Positions 22,759-36,400 of a DNA stretch of 64,000 nt are shown here, piece after piece (positions within the stretch are counted from its first letter, which is position 1; every line of letters starts with the position of its first letter). The stretch covers positions 47,133,923 through 47,197,922 of the forward strand of contig OZ024854.1 of NCBI GenBank assembly GCA_964017155.1, given 5' to 3'. Position numbers and translations under genes: made by a program. The DNA comes from Oasisia sp. SBJ-2009 (taxonomy: Eukaryota > Annelida > Polychaeta > Sabellida > Siboglinidae). A model generated the notes under the pieces. That model was given only the letters and a program-made list of their open reading frames with translations. It was not told the origin of the DNA and did not search any database.

Positions 22759-23030
22759 TGGCAGCGGCTTACATTTGTCCGGTAGTTATAAACTTTCCGA
22801 TTGGCCTTTCTGCCTATGCGCGACAAATTTTAATTCATCAATGTGTAGCGAAATAACAAATCTTTTTTGGTATAAATGCCACGGGCTGTTCGATAACTCT
22901 CCTGTGATGACTACTGTGAAGAATTGTCTAAAAAATTCGTTCAATACATTAAAATATTACGTTTGTAAATATCTAACACGGATTATGGCGCACTAACAGC
23001 AAAACATACCTCAAAACTTGTTTGCCTCGT
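22759..23030 (+). repeat. Inverted repeat pair, left arm
   Basis: Reverse-complement match to 24059-24352. Shared blocks are ATAAACTTTC, GGTATA-ATGCCACGGG, AACTCTCCTGTGATGA, AAATATTACGTTTGT, ACGGATTATGGCGCACTA and TTTGCCTCGT. Identity is about 75-80 percent. Either a long-TIR element of about 1.6 kb or two separate copies of one family. Confidence 0.78.
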
Positions 23031-23111
23031 GTTAATTTGCGATAAATAACTTTGCTGAACTTCATGTCGCGAGTTTATTGTCTAGCTAGTCCTTAGTCCT
23101 ATGTAGCAGCT

Positions 23112-23275
23112 ATTAAGAGAGAGAGAGCAGTGTTGAATCAGGCTATATGCCTCGCAATTTTTCTGAACTGAAAAGTGTGGGGGGGGGGACAATTCCTATG
23201 CTGTCCCCCACCCTGTAAAGTGAGGGCGACGCGTCCCCCCCCCCTCCCGTCCCCCACCGATCGATGCCCGTGTCC
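23112..23275 (+). repeat. G/C-rich dispersed repeat, copy 2
   Basis: See 22380-22545. This copy lies between the two arms of the inverted pair. Confidence 0.65.
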
Positions 23276-24058
23276 TCTTGTAAAGAATAATTCAGCTGTT
23301 GCTGCCTTCACATAAATTAAACCAAATTACGATGTGGATTAAGTTTCCCACTAAAATAATGTGGCATATGACCATATCCAGATTACCAAATAATAACATT
23401 AACTTATACAACACTACACATTAAAAACATGTGCAAAGACAGTTCCTCTTTTTGAAATTTGAATACAACATTGATAAAGTTATCATTATAAAACATAAAA
23501 TAAATATAATTTAGCAGTGCTTGTACTCAGTTACATATGTACATTTTACCCGTATTATAAAACAATTTTGAATGATTCAATTAATCAATTTTATATTATT
23601 TCTGAAATATGCTGTATAAATGGCACAGGTATATACTATTATTGTTTATTTTAATATAGATACTAGGCTTACATACTTTAACATGTTTTACCATCTATTT
23701 TATTTGAACAGTACTTCAAACTGCCCTGGCCTGGATACATTACAAAAATGTGTGTCGTGTACAAAAGAAACAGCTTTCCCAATTCTAATGCAAGACTATT
23801 GAATTTCTCAGAAATTGACCTCCCAGTACTTGGAAGTGCAGCCACCCACCTGCAACAATGTTTAAACTACCTCATCCTGTCACTAGGTCGGTTTATTATA
23901 TCATCCAATCATAGAGCAAAAATAAGCCGTACACTTGGTGTCTTGGTCACACACAGATCGCTCAACTTCACATTTTTGAACCGCGCTAAAGTCATATTGC
24001 ACAAGCAGATACGGCAACGAAATTTTCAACACATATACCAATTAACAAATCAATATGT
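23276..24058. other. Unassigned AT-rich DNA inside the inverted pair
   Basis: One 113-codon plus-strand ORF (23748-24089) runs into the right arm. I recognise no domain. If the pair is a transposon, this would be its interior, but no transposase motif is visible. Confidence 0.35.
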
Positions 24059-24352
24059 ACGAGGCAAACAAAGTTTGAGGCATGTTTAGATAGCATACAT
24101 AAATCACGTGACTATAGTGCGCCATAATCCGTGACAGTGATTTAAACAAACGTAATATTTTTATTGTATTGAAAGATATTTTAAGGAACTCTTCGCAGTA
24201 ATCATCACAGGAGAGTTAACAAACAACCCGTGGCATCTATACCAAACATCCTTTATTGGTTCACTGCAAAGTGATGATGTTACATTTATCGAGCATGCGC
24301 AGAAACGTCAATCAGAAAGTTTATGACGACCTGAAAAATGTACCCGCTGCAA
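24059..24352 (-). repeat. Inverted repeat pair, right arm
   Basis: Partner of 22759-23030. It ends about 50 bp before the satellite array. Confidence 0.78.
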
Positions 24353-24670
24353 CGTTAGTTAGAGTGAAGCGCGCATGCGCATAGGTGTATGCGCGCCGGC
24401 CACACGAGATTTTGAATTTCAGAAAACAAACTCTTTAATCGTTTCATGGAGGCAAACATTTCAGAAGCAGTGTTTTTGCAGAATTTTCATTTGTTTTTTG
24501 AAGTCGGGACAGCTAAAGTGCAGCCCGCAATTAAATTAAGAAGCGACACAATTAACCGACTCTAGAATGCGTAGCTTCAATGGCAGACTCTCAGCCATTT
24601 TGCCGATTAGGTCGGCAAACGTTTCCAGACTCGAACCAACGTGGAGGTGGTCTGCCGCTCGAGTCCCGAC

Positions 24671-24724
24671 GAGGACGCTCGACCGAGAGTGGGGCGTCGG
24701 CCCCACTCTCGGTCGAGCGTCCTC
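24671..24724. repeat. Palindrome of satellite unit 1, loop inverted
   Basis: 25-nt arms around a 4-nt loop. The loop is GTCG here and CGAC in the other units inspected, which is its reverse complement. Confidence 0.93.
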
Positions 24725-26109
24725 CACGCCCACGGCCAGCCTTGACGACTCGTCGGGGACCGGCCAAGCGGCCGGCCCCACGGTCAGTCGCCAAAGCTGA
24801 CCTCCTCAAACAATGCTTAGCTACAACATCGGGGCAGGTGTCTGAACTAAACAGAAGTGATCAGTTGGACAGTTTCAATGTCACGTGACAAGTAAGGCTT
24901 GGACTCGTGAAAGTGTTACAATCAATAACGAAACATATCAATCCGTTGACCAGTGGTTCTCAACTCTGATTGGCTCTCGCACTCCGATTCGAGGGTGTAA
25001 AAAAAATGTGTCTATGACATTCGAATTTCGAAATAAGTCGTCACTAAAATTTGCAAGGGAGGGACGCACATATACGCCATACATGCATACATAGTACATA
25101 ATTACATACATACATGGTACACAATCAACATGCAGGTATACGGAATAGACGGAAAGACACAGTAACAGGATAGTCATCAATCTAGCAGCGTCCCAGTATA
25201 ATTCTGAAAACAAACCAAGTATCAGTGAATGAGTTGGAAATTTAGACTGGTGAGATTTTGAATTTCAGAAAACAAACTCTTTAATCGTTTCGTGGAGGCA
25301 AACATTTCAGAAACAGTGTTTTTGCAGACTTTTGATTTGTTTTTTGAAGTCGGGACAGCTAAAGTGCAGCCCGCAAATAAATTAAGAAGCAACACAACTA
25401 ACCGAATCTAGAATGCGGAGCTTCAATGGCAGACTCTAAGCCTTTTTGCCGATTAGGTCGGCAAACGTTTCCCGACTCGAAGCAACGTGGAGGTGGTCTG
25501 CCGCTCGAGTCCCCACGAGGATGCGCGACCGAGAGTGGGGCCGACGTCCCACTCTCGGTCGAGCGTCCTCCCCGCCCACGGCCAGCCTTGACGACTCGCC
25601 GGGGACCGGCCAACCGGCCGGCCCCACGTTCAGTCGCCAAAGCTGACCTCCTCAAACAATGCTTAGCTACAACACGATTACGATCCGGCCTGACTCCATC
25701 GGGGCAGGTGTCTGAAATAAACAGAAGTGATCAGTTGGACAGTTTCAATGCTACGTGACAAGTAAGGCTTGGACTCGTGAAAGTGTTACAATCAATAACG
25801 AAACACACCAATCCGTTGACCAGTAGCTCTCAACTCTGATTGGTTCTCGCACTCCGATTCGAGTGTGTAAAAAAATTTGTCTAAGACATTCGAATTTCGA
25901 ATTCAGTCGTCACTAAAATGTGCAAGGGAGGGACGCACATATACGGTAAACATGCATGCATAGCACATAATTACATACATACATGGTACACAATCAACAT
26001 ACAGGTATATGGAATAGAGGGAAAGACACAGTAACAGGATAGTCATCAATCTGGCAGCGTCCCAGCATAATTCTGAAAACAAAACAAGTACCAGTGAATG
26101 AGTTAGAAA

Positions 26110-29100
26110 TTTAGACTGGTGAGATTTTGAATTTCAGAAAACAAACTCTTTAATCGTTTCGTGGAGGCAAACATTTCAGAAGCAGTGTTTTTGCAGACTT
26201 TTGATTTGTTTTTTGAAGTAGGGACAGCTAAAGTGCAGCCCGCAATTAAATTAAGAAGCAACACAACTAACCGAATCTAGAATGCGTAGCTTCAATGGCA
26301 GACTCTCAGCCTTTTTGCCAATTAGGTCGGCAAACGTTTCCCGACTCGAACCAACGTGGAGGTGGTCTGCCGTACGAGTCCCCACGAGGACGCTCGACCG
26401 AGAGTGGGGCCGACGCCCCACTCTCGGTCGAGCGTCCTCCACGCCCACGGCCAGCCTTGACGACTCGTCGGGGACCGGCCAAGCGGCCGGCCCCACGGTC
26501 AGTCGCCAAAGCTGACCTCCTCAAACAATGCTTAGCTACAACAGGATTGCGATCCGACCTGACTCCATCGGGGCAGGTGTCTGAAATAAACAGAAGTGAT
26601 CAGTTGGACAGTTTCAATGTCACGTGACAAGTAAGGCTTGGACTCGTGAAAGTGTTACAATCAATAACGAAACACATCAATCCGTTGACCAGTGGTTCTC
26701 AACTCTGATTGGCTCTCGCACTCCGTTTCGAGTGTGTAAAAAAAATGTGTCTATGACATTCGAATTTCGAAAAAAATGGTCACTAAAATTTGCAAGGGAG
26801 GGACGCACATATACGGCATACATGCATACATAGTACATAATTACATACATACATGGTACACAATCAACAAGCAGGTATATGGAATAGAGGGAAAGACACA
26901 GTAACAGGATAGTCATCAATCTGGCAGCGTCCCAGCATAATTCTGAAAACAAAACAAGTATCAGTGAATGAGTTAGAAATTTAGACTGGTAAGATTTTCA
27001 ATTTCAGAAAACAAACTCTTTAATCGTTTCGTGGAGGCAAACATTTCAGAAGCAGTGTTTTTGCAAACTTTTGATCTGTTTTTTGAAGTCGGGACAGCTA
27101 AAGTGCAGCCCGCAATTAAATTAAGAAGCAACACAATTAACCGAATATAGAATGCGTAGCTTCAATGGCAGACTCTCAGCCTTTTTGCCGATTAGGTCGG
27201 CAAACGTTTCCCCTACTCGAACCAACGCGGAGGTGGTCTGCCGCTCGAGTCCCCACGAGGACGCTCGACCGAGAGTGGGGCCGACGCCCCACTCTCGGTC
27301 GAGCGTCCTCCCCGCCCACGGCCAGCCTTGACGACTCGCCGGGGACCGGCCAACCGGCCGGCCCCACGTTCAGTCGCCAAAGCTGACCTCCTCAAACAAT
27401 GCTTAGCTACAACACGATTACGATCCGACCTGACTCCATCGGGGCAGGTGTCTGAAATAAACACAAGTGATCAGTTGGACAGTTTCAATGTCACGTGACA
27501 AGTAAGGCTTGGACTCGTGAAAGTGTTAAAATCAATAACGAAACACACCAATCCGTTGACCAGTGGTTCTCAACTCTGATTGGCTCTCGCACTCCGATTC
27601 GAGTGTGTAAAAAAATGTGTCTATGACATTCGAATTTCGAAATAAGTCGTCACTAAAATGTGCAAGGGAGGGACGCACATATACGGCAAACATGCATACA
27701 TAGTACATAATTACATACATACATGGTACACAATCAACATACAGGTATATGGAATAGAGGGAAAGACACAGTAACAGGATAGTCATCAATCTGGCAGCGT
27801 CCCAGCATAATTCTGAAAACAAAACAAGTACCAGTGAATGAGTTAGAAATTTAGACTGGTGAGATTTTGAATTTCAGAAAGCAAACTCTTTAATCGTTTC
27901 GTGGAGGCAAACATTTCAGAAGGAGTGTTTTTGCAGACTTTTGATTTGTTTTTTGAAGTAGGGACAGCTAAAGTGCAGCCCGCAATTAAATTAAGAAGCA
28001 ACACAACTAACCGAATCTAGAATGCGTAGCTTCAATGGCAGACTCTCAGCCTTTTTGCCAATTAGGTCGGCAAACGTTTCCCGACTCGAACCAACGTGGA
28101 GGTGGTCTGCCGTACGAGTCCCCACGAGGACGCTCGACCGAGAGTGGGGCCGACGCCCAACTCTCGGTCGAGCGTCCTCCACGCCCACGGCCAGCCTTGA
28201 CGACTCGTCGGGGACCGGCCAAGCGGCCGGCCCCACGGTCAGTCGCCAAAGCTGACCTCCTCAAACAATGCTTAGCTACAACAGGATTGCGATCCGACCT
28301 GACTCCATCGGGGCAGGTGTCTGAAATAAACAGAAGTGATCAGTTGGACAGTTTCAATGTCACGTGACAAGTAAGGCTTGGACTCGTGAAAGTGTTACAA
28401 TCAATAACGAAACACATCAATCCGTTGACCAGTGGTTCTCAACTCTGATTGGCTCTCGCACTCCGATTCGAGTGTGTAAAAAAAATGTGTCTATGACATT
28501 CGAATTTCGAAATAAGTCGTCACTAAAATTTGCAAGGGAGGGACGTACATATACGGCATACATGCATACATAGTACATAATTACATACATACATGGTACA
28601 CAATCAACATGCAGGTATACGGAATAGATGGAAAGACACAGTAACAGGATAGTCATCAATCTGGCAGCGTCCCAGCATAATTCTGAAAACAAAACAAGTA
28701 TCAGTGAATGAGTTAGAAATTTAGACTGGTGAGATTTTCAATTTCAGAAAACAAACTCTTTAATCGTTTCGTGGAGGCAAACATTTCAGAAGCAGTGTTT
28801 TTGCAGACTTTTGATTTGTTTTTTGAAGTCGGGACAGCTAAAGTGCAGCCCGCAATTAAATTAAGAAGCAACACAATTAACCGAATATAGAATGCGTAGC
28901 TTCAATGGCAGACTCTCAGCCTTTTTGCCGATTAGGTCGGCAAACGTTTCCCCTACTCGAACCAACGCGGAGGTGGTCTGCCGCTCGAGTCCCCACGAGG
29001 ACGCTCGACCGAGAGTGGGGTCGACGCCCCACTCTCGGTCGAGCGTCCTCCCCGCCCACGGCCAGCCTTGACGACTCGCCGGGGACCGGCCAACCGGCCG

Positions 29101-30470
29101 GCCCCACGTTCAGTCGCCAAAGCTGACCTCCTCAAACAATGCTTAGCTACAACACGATTACGATCCGACCTGACTCCATCGGGGCAGGTGTCTGAAATAA
29201 ACACAAGTGATCAGTTGGACAGTTTCAATGTGACGTGACAAGTAAGGCTTGGACTCGTGAAAGTGTTAAAATCAATAACGAAACACACCAATCCGTTGAC
29301 CAGTGGTTCTCAACTCTGATTGGCTCTCGCACTCCGATTCGAGTGTGTAAAAAAATGTGTCTATGACATTCGAATTTCGAAATAAGTCGTCACTAAAATG
29401 TGCAAGGGAGGGACGCACATATACGGCAAACATGCATACATAGCACATAATTACATACATACATGGTACACAATCAACATACAGGTATATGGAATAGAGG
29501 GAAAGACACAGTAACAGGATAGTCATCAATCTGGCAGCGTCCCAGCATAATTCTGAAAACAAAACAAGTACCAGTGAATGAGTTAGAAATTTAGACTGGT
29601 GAGATTTTGAATTTCAGAAAACAAACTCTTTAATCGTTTCGTGGAGGCAAACATTTCAGAAGGAGTGTTTTTGCAGACTTTTGATTTGTTTTTTGAAGTA
29701 GGGACAGCTAAAGTGCAGCCCGCAATTAAATTAAGAAGCAACACAACTAACCGAATCTAGAATGCGTAGCTTCAATGGCAGACTCTCAGCCTTTTTGCCA
29801 ATTAGGTCGGCAAACGTTTCCCGACTCGAACCAACGTGGAGGTGGTCTGCCGTACGAGTCCCCACGAGGACGCTCGACCGAGAGTGGGGCCGACGCCCCA
29901 CTCTCGGTCGAGCGTCCTCCACGCCCACGGCCAGCCTTGACGACTCGTCGGGGACCGGCCAAGCGGCCGGCCCCACGGTCAGTCGCCAAAGCTGACCTCC
30001 TCAAACAATGCTTAGCTACAACAGGATTGCGATCCGACCTGACTCCATCGGGGCAGGTGTCTGAAATAAACAGAAGTGATCAGTTGGACAGTTTCAATGT
30101 CACGTGACAAGTAAGGCTTGGACTCGTGAAAGTGTTACAATCAATAACGAAACACATCAATCCGTTGACCAGTGGTTCTCAACTCTGATTGGCTCTCGCA
30201 CTCCGATTCGAGTGTGTAAAAAAATGTGTCTATGACATTCGAATTTCGAAATAAGTCGTCACTAAAATTTGCAAGGGAGGGACGTACATATACGGCATAC
30301 ATGCATACATAGTACATAATTACATACATACATGGTACACAATCAACATGCAGGTATACGGAATAGAGGGAAAGACACAGTAACAGGATAGTCATCAATC
30401 TGGCAGCGTCCCAGCATAATTCTGAAAACAAACCAAGTATCAGTGAATGAGTTAGAAATTTAGACTGGTG
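26110..30470 (+). repeat. Dimeric higher-order repeat, 1,740 bp
   Basis: Units landmarked at 26295, 28035 and 29775 share a CCGTACGAGTC variant and a CCAATTAGG variant. Units at 27165 and 28905 share CCCCTACTCG (a one-base insertion) and ACCAACGCGG. The alternation repeats every 1,740 bp. Confidence 0.9.
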
Positions 30471-33400
30471 AGATTTTGAATTTCAGAAAACAAACTCTTT
30501 AATCGTTTCATGGAGGCAAACATTTCAGAAGCAGTGTTTTTGCAGACTTTTGATTTGTTTTTTGAAGTCGGGACAGCTAAAGTGCAGCCCTCAATTAAAT
30601 TAAGAAGCAACACAATTAACCGAATCTAGAATGCGTAGCTTCAATGGCAGACTCTCAGCCTTTTTGACGATTAGGTCGGCAAACGTTTCCCGACTCGAAC
30701 CAACGTGGAGGTGGTCTGCCGCTCGAGTCCCCAAGAGGACGCTCCACCGAGAGTGGGGCCAACGCCCCACTCTCGGTCGAGCGTCCTCCCTGCCCACGGC
30801 CAGCCTTGACGACTCGTCGGGGACCGGCCAACCGGCCGGCCCCACGGTCAGTCGCCAAAGCTGACCTCCTCAAACAATGCTTAGCTACAACAGGAATGCG
30901 ATCCGGACTGACTCCATCGGGGCAGGTGTCTGAAATAAACAGAAGTGATCAGTTGGACAGTTTCAATGTCACGTGACAAGTAAGGCTTGGACTCGTGAAA
31001 ATGTTACAATCAATAACGAAACACACCAATCCGTTGACCAGTGGTTCTCAACTCTGATTGGCTCTCGCACTCCGATTCGAGTGTGTAAAAAAATGTGTCT
31101 ATGACATTCGATTTTTTCGAAATCAGTCGTCATTAAAATTGGCAAGGGAGGGAAGCACATATACGGCATACATGCATACATAGTACATCATTGCATACAT
31201 ACATGGTACACAATCAAAATGCAGGTATATGGAATAGAGGGAAAGACACAGTAAGAGGATAGTCACCAATCTGGCAGCGTCCCAGCATAATTCTGAAAAC
31301 AAAACAAGTATCAGTGAATGAGTTAGAAATTTAGACTGGTGAGATTTTGAATTTCAGAAAACAAACCCTTTAATCGTTTCATGGAGGCAAACATTTCAGA
31401 AGCAGTGTTTTTGCAGACTTTTGATTTGTTTTTTGAAGTCGGGACAGCTAAAGTGCAGCCCTCAATTAAATTAAGAAGCAACACAATTTACCGAATCTAG
31501 AATGCGTAGATTCAATGGCAGACTCTCAGCCTTTTTGACGATAAGGTCGGCATACGTTTCCCGACTCGATCCAACGTGGAGCTGGTCTGCCGCTCGAGTC
31601 CCCACGAGGACGCTCGACCGAGAGTGGGGCCGACGCCCCACTCTCGGTCGAGCGTCCTCCCCGCCCACGGCCAGCCTTGACGACTCGTCGGGGACCGGCC
31701 AACCGGCCGGCCCCACGGTCAGTCGCCAAAGCTGACCTCCTCAAACAATGCTTACCTACAACAGGATGGCGACCCGGCCTGACTCCATCGGGGCAGGTGT
31801 CTGAAATAAACAGAAGTGATCAGTTGGACAATTTCAATGTCACGTGACAAGTAAGGCTTGGACTCGTGAAAATGTTACAATCAATAACGAAACACACCAA
31901 TCCGTTGACCAGTGGTTCTCAACTCTGATTGGCTCTCGCACTCCGATTCGAGTGTGTAAAAAATGTGTCTATGACATTCGAATTTTTCGAAATCAGTCGT
32001 CACTAACATTTGCTAGAGAGGGACGCACATATAGGGCATACATGCATACATAGTACATAATTACATACATACATGGTGATTTTGCAGACTTTTGATTTGT
32101 TTTTTGAAGTCGGGACAGCTCAAGTGCACCCCTCAATTAAATTAAGAAGCAATACAATTAACCGAATCTAAAATGCGTAGATTCAATGGCAGACTCTCAG
32201 CCTTTTTGATGATTAGGTCGGCAAACGTTTCCCGACTCGAACCAACTTGGACGTGGTCTGCCGCTCGAGCTCCCACGAGGACGCTCGACCGAGAGTGGGG
32301 CCGACGCCCCACTCTCGGTCGAGCGTCCTCCCCGCCCACGGCCAGCCTTGACGACTCGTCGGGGATCGGACAACCGGCCGGCCCCACGGTCAGTCGCCAT
32401 AGCTGACCTCCTCAAACAATGCTTAGCTACAACAGGATTGCGATCCGGCCTGACTCCATCGGGGCAGGTGTCTGAAATAAACAGAAGTGAGCAGTTGGAA
32501 AATGTCAATGTCACGTGACAAGTAAGGCTTGGACTCGTGAAAATGTTACAATCAATAACGAAACACACCAATCCGTTGACCAGTGGTTCTCAACTCTGAT
32601 TGGCTCTCGCACACCGATTCGAGTGTGTAAAAAATGTGTCTATGACATTCGAATTTTTCGAAATCAGTCGTCACTAACATTTGCTAGGGAGGGACGCACA
32701 TATAGGGCATACATGCATACATAGTACATAATTACATACATACATGGTACACAATCAAAATCCAGGTATATGGAACAGAGGGAAAGACACATTAAGAGGA
32801 TAGTCACCAATATGGCAGCGTCCCAGCATAATTCTGAAAACAAAACAAGTATCAGTGAATGAGATAGAAATTTAGACTGGTGAGATTTTGAATTTCAGAA
32901 TATAAACTCTTTAATCGTTTCATGGAGGCAAACATTTCAGAAGCAGTGATTTTGCAGACTTTTGATTTGTTTTTTGAAGTCGGGACAGCTAAAGTGCAGC
33001 CCTAAATTAAATTAAGAAGCAACACAATTAACCGAATCTAGAATGCGTAGCTTCAATGGCAGACTCTCAGCCTTTTTGACGATTAGGTCGGCAAACGTTT
33101 CCCGACTCGAACCAACGTGGAGGTGGTCTGCCGCTCGAGTTCTCCCAGCCCACGGCCAGCCTTGACGAGTCGTCGGGGACCGGCCAAGCGGCCTGCCCCA
33201 CGGTCAGTCGCCAAAGCTGACCTCCTCAAACAATGCTTAGCAACATCAGGATTGCGATCCGGCCTGACTCCATCGGGGTAGTTGTCTGAAATAAACAGAA
33301 GTGATCAGTTGGACAATTTCAATGTCACGTGACAAGTGAAAATGCTTCAATCAATAACGAAACACACCAATCCGTTGACCAGTGGTTCTCAACTCTGATT

Positions 33401-36400
33401 GGCTCTCGCACTCCGATTCGAGTGTGTAAAAAAATGTGTCTATGACATTCGAATTTTTCGAAATCAGTCGTCACTAAAATTTGCAAGGGAGGGACGCACA
33501 TATAGGGCAGACATGCATACATAGTACATAATTACATACATACAAGGTACACGATAAAAATGCAGGTATATGGAATAGAGGGAAACACACAGTAAGAGGA
33601 TAGTCACCAATCTGGCAGCGTCCTAGCATAATTCTGAAAACAAAACAAGTATCAGTGAATGAGATAGAAATTTAGACTGGTGAGATTTTGAATTTCAGAA
33701 TGCAAACTCTTTAATCGTTTCATGGAGGCAAACATTTCAGAAGCAGTGATTTTGCAGACTTCTGATTTGTTTTTTGAAGTCGGGACAGCTAAAGTGCAGC
33801 CCTCAATTAAATTAAGAAGCAACACAATTAACCGAATCTAGAATGCGTAGCTTTAATGGCAGACTCTCAGACTTTTTGACGATTAGGTCGGCAAACGTTT
33901 CCCGACTCGAACCAACGTGGAGGTGGTCTGCCGCTCGAGTCCCCACGTGGACGCTCGACCGAGAGTGGGGCCGACGCCCACCTCTCGGTCGAGCGTCTTC
34001 CCAGCCCACGGTCAGCCTTGACGAGTCGTCGGGGACCGGCCAAGCGGCCTGCCCCACGGTCAGTCGCCAAAGCTGACCTCCTCAAACAATGCTTAGCAAC
34101 ATCAGGATTGCGATCCGGCCTGACTCCATCGGGGTAGTTGTCTGAAATAAACAGAAGTGATCAGTTGGACAATTTCAATGTCACGTGACAAGTGAAAATG
34201 CTTCAACCAATAACGAAACACACCAATCCGTTGACCAGTGGTTCTCAACTCTGATTGGCTCTCGCACTCCGATTCGAGTGTGTAAAAAAATGTGTCTATG
34301 ACATTCGAATTTTTCGAAATCAGTCGTCACTAAAATTTGCAAGGGAGGGACGCACATATAGGGCAGACATGCATACATAGTACATAATTACATACATACA
34401 AGGTACACGATAAAAATGCAGGTATATGGAATAGAGGGAAACACACAGTAAGAGGATAGTCACCAATCTGGCAGCGTCCTAGCATAATTCTGAAAACAAA
34501 ACAAGTATCAGTGAATGAGATAGAAATTTAGACTGGTGAGATTTTGAATTTCAGAATACAAACTCTTTAATCGTTTCATGGAGGCAAACATTTCAGAAGC
34601 AGTGATTTTGCAGACTTTTGATTTGTTTTTTGAAGTCGGGACAGCTAAAGTGCAGCCCTCAATTAAATTAAGAAGCAACACAATTAACCGAATCTAGAAT
34701 GCGTAGCTTCAATGGCAGACTCTCAGCCTTTTTGACGATTAGGTCGGCAAACGTTTCCCGACTCGAACCAACGTGGAGGTGGTCTGCCGCTCGAGTCCCC
34801 AAGAGGACGCTCGACCGAGAGCGGGGCCAACGCCCCACTCTCGGTCGAGCGTCCTCCCCGCCCACGGCCAGCCTTGAAGACTCGTCGGGGACCGGCCAAC
34901 CGGCCGGCCCCACGGTCAGTCGCCAAAGCTGACCTCCTCAAACAATGCTTAGCTACAACAGGAATGCGATCCGGACTGACTCTATCGGGGCAGGTGTCTG
35001 AAATAAACAGAAGTGATCAGTTGGACAGTTTCAATGTCACGTGACAAGTAAGGCTTGCACTCGTGACAGTGTTACAATCAATAACGAAACACACCAATCC
35101 GTTTACCAGTGGTTCTCAACTCTGATTGGCTCTCGCACTCCGATTCGAGTGTGTAAAAAATGTGTCTATGACATTCCAATTTTTCGAAATCAGTCGTCAC
35201 TAACATTTGCAAGGGAGGGACGCACATATAGGGCATACATTAATACATAGTTCATAATTACATACATACATGGTACACAATCAAAATCCATGTATATGGA
35301 ACAGAGGAAAAGACACATTAAGAGGATAGTCACCAATATGGCAGCGTCCCAGCATAATTCTGAAAACAAAACAAGTATCAGTGAATGAGATAGAAATTTA
35401 GACTGGTGAGATTTTGAGTTTCAGAATACAAACTCTTTAATCGTTTCATGGAGGCAAACATTTCAGAAGCAGTGATTTTGCAGACTTTTGATTTGTTTTT
35501 TGAAGTCAGGACAGCTAAAGTGCAGCCCTAAATTAAATTAAGAAGCAACACAATTAACCGAATCTAGAATGCGTAGCTTCAATGGCAGACTCTCAGCCTT
35601 TTTGACGATTAGGTCGGCAAACGTTTCCCGACTCGAACGAACGTGGAGGTGGTCTGCCGCTCGAGTCCCCCCAGCCCACGGCCAGCCTTGACGAGTCGTC
35701 GGGGACCGGTCAAGCGGCCTGCCCCACGGTCAGTCGCCAAAGCTGACCTCCTCAAACAATGCTTAGCTACATCAGGATTGCGATCCGGCCTGACTCCATC
35801 GGGGCAGTTGTCTGAAATAAACAGAAGTGATCAGTTGGACAATTTCAATGTCACGTGACAAGTAAGGCTTGGACTCGTGAAAATGTTTCAATCAACAACG
35901 AAATACACCAATCCGTTAACCAGTGGTTCTCAACTCTGATTGGCTCTCGCACTCCGATTCGAGTGTAAAAAAATGTGTCTATGACATTCGAATTTTTCGA
36001 AATCAGTCGTCACTAAAATTTGCAAGGGAGGGACGCACATATAGGGCATACATGCATACATAGTACACAATTACATACATACAAGGTACACGATCAAAAT
36101 GCAGGTATATGGAATAGAGGGAAACACACAGTAAGAGGATAGTCACCAATCTGGCAGCGTCCTAGCATAATTCTGAAAACAAAACAAGTATCAGTGAATG
36201 AGATAGAAATTTAGACTGGTGAGATTTTGAATTTCAGAATACAAACTCTTTAATCGTTTCATGGAGGCAAACATTTCAGAAGCAGTGATTTTGCAGACTT
36301 TTGATTTGTTTTTTGATGTCGGGACAGCTAAAGTGCAGCCCTCAATTAAATTAAGAAGCAACACAATTAACCGAATCTAGAATGCGTAGCTTTAATGGCA

